Assembly: GCA_026120185.1 (NCBI GenBank)
Contig: JANUWF010002362.1
Location: 558,001 to 622,000 of the forward strand
DNA: 64,000 nucleotides
Reading direction: 5' to 3'
Source of the DNA: Voacanga thouarsii
Taxonomy: Eukaryota > Streptophyta > Magnoliopsida > Gentianales > Apocynaceae
Position 1 is the first letter of the stretch; each line of letters opens with the position of its first letter. The position numbers and the translations under genes were made by a program. The notes beneath the pieces are model-generated. The model was not told the DNA's origin. It searched no databases and saw only the letters and a program-made list of their open reading frames with translations. Below, in pieces: positions 23,570 through 36,143 of the stretch.

Positions 23570-24154
23570 CCCCTCAACAAAATGGTGTTGTTGAAAGGGA
23601 AAATAGAACCTTGCAAGAAATGGATTGATCCATGATTTGTGAAAACTCACTTCCAAAATACTTTTGGGCTGAAGTTGTTAATACAACATGTTATATTGTT
23701 AACTGAGTCATGCTAAGACATTTTCTAAGTGAAACACCCTTTGAGCTTATATGTGACAAAACTCCATCAATTTCCTATTTTAAAGTATTTGGTTGCAAAT
23801 GTTTTGTTCTTAATACTCGAAACAATCTTAGAAAATTTGATAGTAAATCCGATAAAGCTATATTCCTTGGACACTTTTCTAATAAAAGGCATATAGAGTG
23901 TTCAATAAGAGAACTCTTTGTATGGAAGAATCCGTACATATTATCTTTGATGAATTTAATATTTATATATTAAGAAAAGATGATGCTGATGTAGGGATTT
24001 CAAAAGAAAAAGGCAAAGATCAACGTAAAGCTCCATCGCCTAACATTCATGCCAAAGGAGAAGAATTGGAAGAATAACAAGCTGAACAAAGCAAGTAAGA
24101 AACTGAAGAGCTCACTGATCAAGGGCTACCAAAAGATTGGAAGTACAAAACTGG
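23570..24154 (+). pseudogene. Copia-A integrase C-terminal part, part 2
   Basis: It resumes Copia-A after Copia-B: TPQQNGVVERENRTLQEM, then stops, then CYIVN and LSETPFELICDKTPSISYFK (from 23710), FDSKSDKAIFLGHFSNK, and QGLPKDWKYKTG at the end. It is broken at 24154 by the LTR starting TGTAATACCC. The frame shifts near 23885. Confidence 0.87.
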
Positions 24155-25114
24155 TGTAATACCCTCTATTTTTACCTTCGATTGGTTACTATTTGTAATA
24201 GGATGACAATTTGTATCAACAGCCAAAACAAAAGTTGATCGGTGTAATGAGACGAATATTTTGTATGATAATATTTGGTCGAGACCTGAATGTAATTATT
24301 GGATTTGTTCAACTCGTACCCTAAATCTTTGGAAGGCTACTATTATTAATACAATAAGAATTTGAGTGTACACTGAGAAGAGAAATTGATAAGTGCGATA
24401 AAACACGTGTTTTGGTGTGAATTATGCTATCTAAGTCACCAGGGGCATTTTTGTCATTTTGACTACGCCGGCGACTATGACCTCAAATTTGGCCAAATAG
24501 AGAAGGAATTGAAGAATTTAAGAATTACCAATGGATTTAGTAGAATTTTTAGGGTTGAATGGTGAAATAAAATATTTTTTCGTTTCGAACCCGATTTTGG
24601 TCATTTCTGAAGAAAATAGGAAATTGTGGTTAAAAATGGTGCATGTGGCATTTTGTAAGTGGTAGCCCATGGACATGTGTCAATTTAAGAGAGGTTGCAT
24701 GATGAGTTCATGCAAGACACATGGAATTAAAGGATTGCAAAATAAATGAATAATGATGTGTAATTTTGTGATTGGAACACACCACTCGTGGGCCCATTTG
24801 ATTAAGGTCTTGAGTAGTATAATTGGCTAGTACTTGGACCAAGAGAAGATGAATGAATGGCTAGAAATTGACCAAGAATTTTGGTAGCTATACAGGAATA
24901 AATTAGGGAAGTTTTGTCAAGGAAATAAAAAATGGTTGGTGTCTAAAAATTTCATTGGAAAACACCTAAGTATATCCACCATTCAATTAAACCACAACAA
25001 GAAATGGAGGGCCAAAATTGATGGTTGAATAGCGGTTAAGAGGGGCTATTAAACAGCCAAAAATGAGCCAAGAGGGAGAGAAACTAAGAGAAAAAGAAAA
25101 AGGAGAGAGAAAGA

Positions 25115-25134
25115 AAGAAGTGTGTGTGTGTGTG
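25115..25134 (+). repeat. (GT)n microsatellite
   Basis: A short run of alternating GT after a purine-rich A/G stretch (25070-25115), inside the solo LTR. Confidence 0.8.
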
Positions 25135-25578
25135 TTCTTGGAGTTCTTGGTGTTAGTGTTGTACCCTAGAGGCAATCACTTGTACATTGTATATGACACA
25201 TTTCATTTTAATAAAAGGCATTATTTATCTTACAGTTTCTTTTGTTTACTTTAAGTAATAACTGTTCGATAAAGTCTCTAATACAACACTGTGTTAAAGA
25301 AATCAAGATGGAGATCATGATATGAGATTCCTACTACACTGGATGGTGTTAGTACTTAAATAGCCCCTAGTCATAGTATTAATGAGACAGGACATCATTA
25401 ATGCGTTAAGACTAGCTTGTGTTAGACTTCTTGATTTGATCAGGCGATTGTTCTCATAACCGTGAGTATTGAGATACACAAAGTTAACACATGGATGCTT
25501 GTTAATGGAACAAGTTCATTGGATGAGCTAGCTTTGAGATAATCACATAGATAACTATTTATTGCTAGTGATATAATC

Positions 25579-26025
25579 TCAATATAGCAAATGTGCAAGT
25601 ATCCTTAAACTTGAGATTTTTAAGGTACTTTGTTTGCTGAGCTTTGTACTTTGATTCCAATTTTCGGAGCTCGATCGAGGGCCGCCTATAGGATGGATAT
25701 TGGGTACATTGTGAGATAAACAAAAGTAGTTGAAAGGGTCAATAAAGGATTCACCACTCTTAATAGTAGGGGTGAATATCTCACGGCCACATGTAGAAAT
25801 TACTACTCGAGAAGTCCTTGGCCAAGGCGTATGTGTATTGGAAATAGTTTCAATTGATACACATCTAGAGTAGTGGGTTCCTGGTGCAAGTACTATTGTA
25901 TTCAAGCCAGAATTAATTCTAGAGAGAGTTGGCACTAATTCCGTACTCCAAACCGAATGAGATATTGTATGGTGAAAGGAATTAATTGCACTGAAGTTTG
26001 TTATTGAACGGTTCATGTAAGCCAC
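25579..26025 (-). other. Conserved antisense ORF within the Angela-like LTR (copy 2)
   Basis: 148 codons antisense to the LTR, including NRSITNFSAINSFHHTISHS and SRVVISTCGREIFTP. It is longer than copies 1 and 3, continuing through NVPNIHPIGGPRSSSENWNQ. No domain is recognised and a coding role is unproven. Confidence 0.35.
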
Positions 26026-26510
26026 TTGACTTCCTAGACTCTTGGGTGGTTATGATGTGTTGCTAGATACCACCCATGATTTGGGAATATGGGTTTATTA
26101 ATTGATGAATTAATAAACTAATCTTGATTAGAATTAATAGGATTAATTATTAATTCTAATTAATTATGGATTATTAATCTCAAAGACGTTTGGGTTAATT
26201 CATGTTCGCTGCCAATTGACTGGGAAATCTAATAGGTCACACACAATAGAGGATTATATACTCAAGGTGTTATTTGATAACATAGACGAGTTAATTGCGA
26301 GAAAGAGAAGTTGTTGTGGACAAATTATAATTAGTTATAATTTATAGTCTAAGTTGTAATTGTGGGAACTTGTTGTTTCCAATTACAATTAGGAAATTCT
26401 AATTGTTTTAGAATTTTAGATTTTCAGTGGATTTTGGAACATATATTGGATATGCTTGAAACCCTAATCCAAGGGTGATTCACACGAAAATAGGAGCCAC
26501 ACAACAAATG

Positions 26511-26599
26511 GCTTCTTCTTCTTCTTCTTCTTCTTCTTCTTCTTCTTCTTCTTCTTCTTCTTCTTCTTCTTCTTCTCTCTCTCTCTCTCTCTCTCTCTC
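26511..26599 (+). repeat. (CTT)n/(CT)n microsatellite
   Basis: About 21 CTT units followed by about 12 CT units inside the Angela-like LTR. The other copies have only short CT runs at this place (about 45660-45680), so this is a local expansion. Confidence 0.95.
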
Positions 26600-28437
26600 G
26601 TTTTGCTGAAAACGAAACAGCCCTAGCCGCCATCTTTTTCTGCTAGCACAGGAAATTTTGGTGCTTGAGTATTCTTCTGTGTGGATTACTATTAGAAATA
26701 ATCACACACTGCGATTATAGTGGTTAGACATTCAACCTACGTAGAGTTTGCATAAGAGAATTGCTAGATCACGCCTCAACTTGAAGAAGAAATTTTGTTC
26801 TTCGGACAATCAAACAAAGGTAAAAAGCTGTCACCTTTATTATCTTTATGTCTTGTTTTCCATACATAGACGGGTCCTGGGATGGTATCTCATTTATTTT
26901 TCGCTGCGCTGTATAGGATACGAGCCTGAGATACCCAACACTTAGAGCAAAATCACCCCATATAGCCTCAAATACAAGGTAAAACCCTGCCTTGCTTGAA
27001 TTAAAGTTGTTGTTGGGTAAATGTTGATTATGATGATGTGAATTTTAACATAAAAACATGACTTTCATGTATTGATTTTGGATCAAAGCCAGGGTTTGTA
27101 AACTTTGTGTATGAACCTTGTGTATACCTAGGTGTTCTATGTGTGTGTCAGCTGCATAGAAGCTTTATGGATATTGTTTTGTGTAAGGGAGAACTGAATA
27201 TTTACGGTAATTTGAAGGATTGCTTTTGGTTGATGAGATGGTGGCCAAAGTAGAATAAAAATAGAAGTTACTTAGTTGGAACAATGAATTATCCTAGCTT
27301 TTGTTTTGAAGAAGTGAATTTGTGTTGAATAAGTGTGATTCTTGTGAACTATTAGAATTTGAAAATTCAGAATTAAAGATTATTTGAAGGAGAATTTAAT
27401 GAATTATTGGTTTTAAGGTGTTAAAGATTAAAAGAGGACAAAGGAAAGCATGAATAGTAAAAGTGAGGTAAAATTACTGGGGCTGTTTTTACACAGTATT
27501 GTACCTTGAGAACCAGAATTCTGGAAAAGGGCTTATACAAAATTAAAGTTAGGAGTCTTTCGGTCATTTTGGCTTATCATGTAGCCAAATCAGAGTTGTA
27601 GATTGAAAGTTATGTCCAAAACAAAATCATGTATTAAAGTAACAAAATTTCAGAATTTTGCTTAGAAAATGGATGAACCTAAGGATGATTAATTGTGTGA
27701 TTTTGGGAGAAATTAAGGGGAAATATGAAGTGAATCCCTTTTATATGAAGGAAGAAAGGAGTTGGAAAAAGGAAATGAAAGAAACAAACAAACGATGAAA
27801 AAATGAAGTGAATGAAAGTTAAACATTTTCCTTAACCACCAGATACCGATCAGCCCTGACAGCTAACCATCGGCTATTTTTCGGCCGAACATGAATTGAC
27901 CCAAAAACGATGTGAGGTGTAGGTTTATCAGTAAACGGCCAACAATTCGTTGAAAATAGTAGAAACGGTTGTCGAACGGCCGTGAATGGAAAAGTTTAGT
28001 CAGGATACGAGGTAAGTCCCTTTGATTTCTAAAACCTTTTGAAAGCTAGTGTGCTTCACTTTTTCATGAAATGCTATGTTTCATACCATTTTTGAAATCC
28101 TAGAATATGTTTCGGTTTATCTAAGCAAGAATTATTTTGCGGCATTTTAGTCTCAAATGAACTTCATAATTGGCTTGGAAACCTAAATGGATGATTAAAG
28201 CATGAATTTTGTGAATTTAGTCTTTTTTGGATTAAACGCTTGGAATTTTTAGAAAATGGTGATTTTTTGGAATCGGGTATTCATGAATAGACTAGAATGC
28301 CCTTATTAGAACATTTTATGGAAATGTATTTGGAAACTTTGAATTTAATCCTCTTTTGGGATTAAAATTCTGGATTTCTTGAAATGAGTTACTTTTGGAA
28401 TCAGGTATATCCTTATTGCAACACTTATGAACACTTT

Positions 28438-28575
28438 TCAAATCGGGTATGGGTAAAATGACCTGAATACCCTTGAAAAGTCTTTTGGAACCGGACATGG
28501 GTAAAATGACCTAAATACTCTTAGAAATAATTTTTGAGATCGAGTACGGGCAAGATGACCCGAATACTCTTGAAA
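28438..28575 (+). repeat. Three ~50-bp tandem repeats inside the long solo LTR
   Basis: Three diverged units, each with an ATCGGGTATGGGTAAAATGA-like head followed by CCTGAATACYCTT. They start at about 28438, 28489 and 28538. Related but weaker similarity extends left to about 28270. Confidence 0.7.
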
Positions 28576-28927
28576 ATTTATTTTGATGTGTAAAAAGAAC
28601 TTTTTACCCTGTTTCAACATGGTTTTGCAAAATGATCTCTCAATATGAGATTGACTTTTGGAAAACGAAATTTTGATCCCAAAAATTATTTTTTTAGCCT
28701 GATGAGCCTTTAGAATAAACTGATTGGCCCTATAGAGCCTATGAGAATTATTATCTGACTTGCAAGTTAGTGGTATCAAATTCTGGAAAATAATATTTTG
28801 CCCTAACAATATTGTTCTTGATATGGAAAATGGTTTCCTGATGTGCTGAAGTACGAGCCTTTTTTGGATTTGGAAACATGGTGAACAATATGAATCTTAA
28901 GTTCTTGATTTCTTGAACTTGACAATC

Positions 28928-29074
28928 CTTGAATACTAGGCGTAAGCACTAACTTACTTGGCACATGCACTAACTTGAATACTTGGCGTAAGCACTAACT
29001 TGAATACTTGGCGTATGCACTAACTTGAATACTTGGCATAAGCACTAACTTAAATACTTGGCGTAAGCACTAAC
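28928..29074 (+). repeat. 25-bp minisatellite, about six units
   Basis: The unit is close to TTGAATACTTGGCGTAAGCACTAAC (given here only as a consensus of visible copies), with single-base variants such as GCGTATGC and GCATAAGC. It lies in the 3' part of the long solo LTR. Confidence 0.88.
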
Positions 29075-29702
29075 GTGATTCTCAGTAGTACGTTGTGATG
29101 CACTTACCCTTCTAGCAATGCGTGGTTGAGTGCTGTAGGCTGCGGTCTAAGCATAATGATATGTGGCGCCGAAGGCAAAGCCTTGTGAGCTTTGCATCAG
29201 GCCAACCCTCTGTTGGAGGAATGCCTGTGATTTGGAAATTGGGGCAATGATTTGAAATTGAAACACCATTTTCCAAAAATGACTGAGTTTTGAATAAACT
29301 TTTCTTTAAAGGGTTTTGGAATTATTTCCAGTAAACAAACGAAAGGCTTTCCCATAAAAGTTTTATGTACTCTATCTCTTTACTAAAGCACTAGTATACA
29401 CGGGGCTCACTGAGTGATTTTCACTCATACGTGTATTATTTCCCTTGAAAAATTCATGATCAGAGACGCAGTGAAAGCGCGATGGACTTCTAGAGGCTCA
29501 TGCTACACTTGGACCTGTTATACCCTTGAGTGTATGTTTCAAAAGGCAAATTCTTGTACTTTCTATGTTGGAGAAAAAAAAATTTCCGTTGCCTATTGAG
29601 TGAAGTGTGTTATAAAGACCACTTGTTTGAGCAATCAGACAGCGCAATATTCCACAAAGGTACAACCCATTACGTTATGGAAATATGGGGTGTTACAACT
29701 GG

Positions 29703-30672
29703 TCATCCAAAAAAACAAATTATTAGTAATCCTAGCTATGGAGTTAAAACTAGACGGTACTTTGTAGACAATTTTACTTTACTTTCTAGTATTGAACCTA
29801 ACTATAGTGATGTGGCCTTGCATGATGATTTTTGGATCCTAACTATGCAAGAAGAGCTGAATCAATTTGAGAGAAATTAAGTTTGGAAACTCATCTCTAG
29901 ACCACTTAATCATCCGGTCATTGATACCAAGTGAGTTTTCAGAAACAAACTTGATGAACATGGAGTGGTGATTAGAAATAAAGCTAGACTTGTTGCTAAG
30001 GATTCAATTAAGAAGACTGCATTGACTATGATGAGACAGTTGCTCCTGTTGCTAGATTAGAGTCTATAAGAATGCTACTTGCATTTACATCTTAAAAAAA
30101 TTTCATGTTTTATCAAATGGATGTTAAAAGTGTATTTTTAAATGGTTTTATTGAAGAGGAGGTATATGTAGAACAATTTCCAGGTTTTATTCATGAGCAC
30201 TTTTCAAATTATGTTTTCACACTCTCAAAGGATCTTTATAGTTTAAAACAAGCCCCACGAGCTTAGTATGAAAGACTTAGTGGATTCTTACTCTCAAAAG
30301 GTTTTTCTAAAGGCTTGATTGACACTACCTTGTTTATTAAATCAGAATGTTCTGATGATCTTCTCATTGTCCAAATTTATGCTGGTGATATTATTTTTAG
30401 TGATACTAATGAATCCTTATGTAAGATGTTTGCCAAGACTATGCAGCAAAAATTCAAGATGAGCATGATGAGAAAACTCAACTTCTTTCTTGGATTACAA
30501 ATTAAAACAAACTAAGGATGGAATTTTTCTAAATCAATCTAAGTACGCTAAGGAACTACTCAAGAGGTTCGGTATGAACAAAGCCAAAGAAATTGGTACA
30601 CCTATGAGCATTTCTCTAAATCTTGACAAGGATAAATAGGGTAAGAAAATGGATGAATCAAAATATAGAGGT
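29703..30672 (+). pseudogene. Copia-A reverse transcriptase part, part 3
   Basis: It follows TSD ACTGG with GHPKKQIISNPSYGVKTRRY (29701 on) and the RT region (DVALHDDFWILTMQEELNQF, RNKARLVAK). Stops follow FERN and DTK, and there is a frameshift near 30000. In 30315-30515 the catalytic YVDD has become YAGD (30378-30389), losing one of the two catalytic Asp. Downstream LLKRFGMNKAKEI and KKMDESKYRG are readable up to the LTR at 30673. RNase H and the 3' LTR of Copia-A are not in the window. Confidence 0.87.
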
Positions 30673-31024
30673 TGTTAGTGTTGTGCCCTCGAGGCAATCA
30701 CTTATACCATGTATATTGCATAATAATTAATAAAAGAGGCATTCTTTATCTTTTAGTTTGATTGTTATATCTTAATATGCGTATAAACTATTTGATAAAG
30801 TCCCTAGTACAACACAGTGTTAAAAAAATCATGATAGAGATCATGATGTGAGATTCCTATTACACTATGTAGTGTTTGTGCTTAAATAATAATCTCTAGT
30901 CATAGTATTAATGAGATGGGACATTATTAATACGCCAAGACTAGCACATGTTATATTCCTTGATTAGATCAAGCAGTAGTTCTTATAACCATGAGTATTG
31001 TGATACTTAGGATTAGAATGTGCC
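30673..31024 (+). mobile_element. Angela-like LTR, 5' 350 bp only (interrupted by CACTA-2)
   Basis: It starts TGTTAGTGTTGTGCCCTCGA within the Copia-A RT frame. It aligns with the first ~350 bases of the 44294 LTR, with more differences than the other copies share. It stops exactly where CACTA-2 begins at 31025; the rest presumably lies beyond the right edge, after the other end of CACTA-2. Confidence 0.8.
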
Positions 31025-31250
31025 CACTACAAGAAAAATAGGCTTTCGTGACACTTTTTTTATGACGCTTTTTAAAAAATGTCATAATATAATACCTATA
31101 ATGACATTAGGTTTATTCATGTCATTATAATAAACTCAAAATGACGTAGTTTTAATAAATTGGTTTATACTGATATTCTATTATGACAAATTGCGGTGTC
31201 ACAAAAGATCTTATATTTTTCCTGACACTTTGTTTGTGTAAATAAGAAAA
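31025..31250 (+). repeat. CACTA-2 terminal and subterminal repeats
   Basis: Behind the CACTA terminus are many copies, in both directions, of a short motif like ATGACATT or TGTCATAAT (for example ATGACGCTTT, AATGTCATAAT, AATGACATTAG, CATGTCATTAT, AAATGACG, TATGACAAA). Such arrays are typical transposase-binding subterminal repeats of CACTA elements. Confidence 0.75.
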
Positions 31251-31899
31251 AGGCATGCCTTTTAGGATTTTTCCTAAAAAAAAGCACGAGTTTTTCTTTG
31301 TTTTTTTCACATCAAAACCCTCTCAATCACTGTGTCCTTCACCTCCCAGTCGGTCTCTGTTTCTTCTTCAATCGGGCTTCTTCAACTATGTGAAGTGACA
31401 ACCGTCTGCCATTAAACCACCACCATTATACTGTCCCAACTGAACACCCGATTAAACCCCCTCCATCTCCGTGTTTCTTCCTCACCTCCGAGTCGTGTTT
31501 TTGTTTCTTCTTCGACCCGGGTGGAGGTCGCTGCTGCTGTGCGAAGAGCTTTGGCTGTCTGCCATTAAATCTGCTGGTGACCACCCGATTGAACACCCAA
31601 TTGTGAGTATGAGGTTAATGTCATTTTCCATTAAATCAATTGGCACTAACCACCCGTTTGAACCCATTTGCTAATAGATTGACCAATAGAATTGGAAGAA
31701 AATGACAGAGATAATTGGTAAGTTAAAATTTTTTTTGAAATTGTTGCTAATATATTGAGGAATTAGTCGAAGCCATTACATAGAGTTCTCTGTCTTTTTT
31801 TTTTTTTTTTTTTTGTGGCATAATCTGAATTATGGTTTATCAGAAAATAAGCACGGGGGGATTTCTATGAATTAAATGGATAGCAATATGTTTGGTATG
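31251..31899 (+). other. CACTA-2 leader before the first insertion
   Basis: No coding region is recognised. There is a repeated pair of segments around CCCAGTCGGTCTC (31349) and CTCCGAGTCGTG (31486), each followed by TTTCTTCTTC..., suggesting a ~140-bp diverged tandem duplication. A T-run lies at 31796-31815. Confidence 0.5.
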
Positions 31900-34800
31900 T
31901 GTGAAATCCCACCTATAGCCAACCCTAGAGTAAGGGGGTCGGGATGCATATCATATTATTTTGCATGAGTATATATATTTTTGAATGATTTTATGTGCTT
32001 TAGAATTGTGGTTTATAGGTTAAAAGGCTTATATATGCTTATTGAGTAGGAAGGGTAAAATGGTAATTTTTCTTGAGGTCAAAATAGGAAGTTAGCTTGA
32101 GGATTAAATAAGAGGAATATGTGGGTGAGAAAATAAGAACAACATTTGTTGTGGTTTAGTGGTTAGAGCTTTGGAATTAATCTCTAAGGTCATGAGTTCA
32201 AATCCCATCATCCAAGTTTTTATCATGATTATCTTAATTAAGTTTGAATTTTTGTTTTCTTGCATTCCATAAAAATAGGAATGTTGTCTTAGAGGAGACA
32301 TGAAGAGAATGTCCTAATCTTATCATTGTGTCCTAAAAAGAATTCTAGAGGAATTCTTGTCCTTTTTATTACCTCTAGCTTTGTCCTAACATCTTCATAA
32401 TTTAAATAAACCAAAATCTATTAAATCTCTTCTTTTAAATTCCAAAAAAATTATGTGATAATTCTTCGACCTTGAATTTTGAAAATCAGTCTTGAAGGAT
32501 AGAGGATTAGCTGAAAATAGGAGAGAAATTAGGATGAGTTTCCAAAAGAAATAAATCACCATGATTATACCTTCAATCCTACCTTCATGTTGTTCATATT
32601 TTTAGTGAAGAAAATCTGGAAAATTTTTAGAATTTTTGCAGACCAGCTTTTCAAAAAATTCAGCCAGTAAACCTACTCATTTGCTGCCAGAAAAATGGTC
32701 ATTTCATGTGGCTTGAAGGCTGAAAATTCTGTGCAATTTTCGGACTGCACAAACTGCACAAAACCAGGAAAAAATTCTGGGTAGTTTAGCCACTTTCAAC
32801 CAAGAAAATGAAGTTGTTTTAGTCCACCTTCAAGCCAGCAAAACTCCTTTGTTTTTCTTTAGAAAGAAGGCTGGAAAATCACCTTTGAAGGACCTTCAAA
32901 TCGCCTAAAAAACCAGCTGCAAATCGGGCTGAAGAAATGCAGTAAATTCTTCACCAAAAGCCACCAACCTTCGAAACTTTGAACAAGTTGAAACCAGAAA
33001 ATTTTCCAGCTTTGTCTCTCAAAGCCAAGGCCGAAGAACACCCTTCAAATCTCTGGAAATTGAACCTTGTTCAGCCATGGACTGAACACCATTGACCTCC
33101 ACACTTACCTTGAGTACATGGACTCCATAACCACACCTCAAAACCCTCCTAAGATTACTCTATCCAAAACTCTTTTTGAACTTCAAAATAATTCCAGAAT
33201 TTTACTCCATTAAACCACTCTTGTATCAAGCTAATAAACCAGAATTTTCTCTGCCATTAAAGACTGCATTTCGGCCAGCCTTATAACCTGAACAAGCTTC
33301 ATTCATTTCAGCAAAGGTAGCTAGTTCAGCCGGCACCATTGAAGAGCAAAGAAACCTTCCTTGATCAAATACCATTAGCTAATCTCCTACCTTAAACAAT
33401 TCCACAATTTCCTCCATTCGAATTTCAAAAAAATCTGATCACTCTCTCTCCCACTAGCTGAAAACCGAAACTCCTATCTACCCCAAACCATTTGGCCAAC
33501 ATCATTCCAGATTTCGTGAAGCCTTTTCTCTCAATTCTCTTCAAAACACCAAGAACACACACTACTTTTCTTCAAGCCTAAACCCACTCTAAACACCTCC
33601 AATTACTCTCAAATACTCCAGATCACTTCTACTTAATCCCTAGACTTCATTTTTGATATTTATAACACAAAAACACGCAAACAAGAATTTTCAATCGGAT
33701 CAAAATCAGCTTTTTCTTGAAGGTCTCAAGAACATCAAGGTAAATCAAGAACAACCTTCTTGTTCATCCTCTTCCATTCAATTCTCGATATACCTTTCTA
33801 ATGCTCTCTCTCTCTTTCTCTCTCGGCCAAAATGGTTTATCAACAACCATGGCTATTTTCTTACTCTTGGACAATTCAAGACCCTCACTCGCGTGGACCT
33901 TCTTAAATCTTCATCGAAGTAATCATCAACCAAGTATTTCTCCTTAACCTTTCTTTTTAATTCTGAATTCAAGTCTCTTAGATGTTGATAGGGAGAATAG
34001 TATATGAATGGGGGATTAAGTATAAGCATATGTTTGAAGGGGTTGAGAGTAGGACATGAGAGTGATTGATCATGTTTAAGCTATGTGGATTTTCTTGTCA
34101 ATCAATATATGATCATTATGTCTTAAGAAAATTATGGATGGTTAAAGCATGTTAGATGAAATGACACATTTGGTGAATATGATTTTCATGTTCTTATCTT
34201 CATTGAAGCCATGGTTATGATTATGCTTAGTAGAGATTTGCCATGTGATAGCATGTGTAGATTTAAGCCTATGTTCATGAATGGATTAGTTTGTTGTTTG
34301 ATGTTAGAGAATATGTTCATGATTCTTGTTAGTAGTAGGAAAATTATGATCATGATCTTGTTGATCCTAAGTTATTTTAATTAGAAAATTTTAGTATCTT
34401 AATTAAAATTATTACTATATTTTTCCTCTAGGATTTCGAAATCTCTAGGAAGCTTTGGAAATGGGATATTAAATGAAATATTGATATTTTACTAGTCAAA
34501 TAAATAATATTTTTCATTAAAAATAATATATGCATTCGTATAAAATTAAATAAGATATTTTTATATAAATGCTATTGATAAATAAAATATTAATGACCTT
34601 GTAGGCCTATAGTCATAAATATTATTCATATTTAAATTTGTTTGTTATTTATTAAACAAAATTTATTTATTATTAATTTTATTTATTACTAATTATTTAT
34701 TATTTATTTAAGTAACATTTTTTTAAATTACCATTTATTAATATTATTTAGGACTTAATATTATTCAAAACTCAAACCTTAGTTAAGTTATTAATAATAA

Positions 34801-36138
34801 TACTCAAGATTTATTATTTGAGCCTGTAACTTATTAGCAATTATTTTTACAATCCCTAGTTATTTTAACTTATCAAGCTAGACTTATTTTGTAAAATCCT
34901 TTATCGTATAGCCTTAAAGCTTAGAACATTAGGGTCATGATTGTAATAAGTTGAACTAGGATTAATTGTGTAAGTAAATATAGCTTGAGTATAACCTTAT
35001 ATCTTGTGTTTACCCCAGGCAGGGTTAGGTCAGCCTTGGAAGACTTTTGAATTCGAGTAAGCAAAGGATTAGGTAAGTTCCTGCATGGAATTATTTGAAG
35101 ACCAAAACTTACTGTGGCAAGACAAATGTGATGTGTATGGACATTCCTTATGTAAAGGCAATTAAGGACTGTTTTTCCTTTTTATTCCAGTCAACCAAAT
35201 CATTTGAAAATCAAACAAGCAGTTTTACACAAAATGCTAAATTCTTTCTAAAACCTAACTTTGACAAGAATTTTAGAAACCCTTAATTGCTATTTCCAAA
35301 TAAAACAATGTGTGATCAATTTTCTCCCAAGTGGGACAATCGACATTGAGTACTCAATAAGGGTAGACCACCCGGACTAGTCTTTGAAGCGTTAGGGTAA
35401 GTCTCTCAGTAGGTGGCCACCTCTGAGGGGTGAGTCCTTCTTAGATAGGATTCTAGTCCGGTAGGTCATGCCGGTCCGAGCTAGCAAGTTTCAGTCATGT
35501 AGACTGTGTGTTTCCGGAGTGGACAACCGGTAAGTTTGGGTGTAGAGATGGAGGAGTATCTCACCCGGTGGGCCGTACACCTACCTTTTGTCAGCTTGCA
35601 CAAAGTGTGGCATTCTGACCGTTATTTAGTCATGGGGCCCAACGTGTGGTAACCCATGGCTACCCATTTGAGTGGTTGTATTTATTATGCACATGTATGG
35701 TTTGAAAAGCGAAACACCACTCCTTATTTTCAACACTTATTTAATGCTTGCCAGTGCTTTCTCTTATGAAACTTTTACAACTTGCATACATGAATTATTT
35801 TACCTGAAACACTCAAAGCACACACGGGCTTACTGAGATTTTTATTTCATCACCTTTTATGCCATGTTTTCAGGTTGATCCGGCTGTGGAGGTCAATAGC
35901 TAGATTTGTTGCCTATGCTTTGAAGACTTATGTTATTTTCTTTATGTGATGTTTTGAGAGAATGTAGCAAACAATTTACTTTGGATTTGATCCTGTACTC
36001 ATTTTTTGGGGTTGTAATAAGTTTAATTTTAAAGTATTTATTTTATTTTATTATATATGACCTAGTTATAAAGACCCCTTGTCCTTTGGACGGGGCTACA
36101 TCCCCAGCCCTGTTGGGCCCAGATAGTGGGGTGTTACA
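31900..36138 (+). mobile_element. Long Gypsy solo LTR (Tekay/Del-like, 4239 bp) in CACTA-2
   Basis: It runs from TGTGAAATCCCACC to GTGGGGTGTTACA with perfect TSD GTATG at 31895-31899 and 36139-36143. It matches 59823-63808 throughout and 50615-55005 in reverse. It has no PBS or ORFs of its own. It contains the family's tRNA-like module at 32148-32209 and a CT-rich run at 33802-33825. Confidence 0.92.
32148..32209 (+). other. tRNA-like A-box/B-box module in the long LTR (copy 1)
   Basis: TGGTTTAGTGGTTAGAGC resembles a tRNA D-arm with a Pol III A box (TRGYNNARYNGG). GAGTTCAAATCCC, 30 bases on, resembles a T-arm with B box (GGTTCGANTCC). The flanks ATGAG and CCCAT can pair at four of five positions around it. 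It is too short and unpaired at the acceptor stem to be a functional tRNA. The same module is present at 60066-60131 and 54694-54758. Confidence 0.6.
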
Positions 36139-36143
36139 GTATG

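Larger units (their letters stand above)
25151..26940 (+). mobile_element. Angela-like Copia solo LTR (1790 bp)
   Basis: It starts TGTTAGTGTTGTACCCTAGA and ends CGAGCCTGAGATACCCAACA. The flanks CTTGG (25146-25150) and CTTAG (26941-26945) differ at one base, a mutated 5-bp TSD. There are no internal element sequences. It is inserted in the long Gypsy-type LTR. Confidence 0.9.
24155..29697 (+). mobile_element. Long Gypsy-type solo LTR (3.75 kb without its nested insertion)
   Basis: It runs from TGTAATACCCTC to GGGGTGTTACA with perfect TSD ACTGG at 24150-24154 and 29698-29702, both inside the Copia-A reading frame. There is no PBS, polypurine tract or coding region. An Angela-like solo LTR is inserted at 25151-26940. 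The family is different from the TGTGAAACCC LTRs: its ends are similar (TGTTACA) but its body is not. Orientation is assumed plus because start and end signatures resemble other Gypsy LTRs. Confidence 0.85.

Noticed and set aside
26424..26633. Arginine-rich ORF on the minus strand
   Set aside because: It is a translation of the (CTT)n/(CT)n microsatellite inside the Angela-like LTR.
28928..29074. CRISPR-like array
   Set aside because: Units are contiguous 25-bp tandem repeats without unique spacers, in a plant LTR.
32148..32209. Functional tRNA gene
   Set aside because: A and B boxes are present, but the acceptor stem and anticodon stem do not fold well and the length is short. It is kept only as a tRNA-like module.
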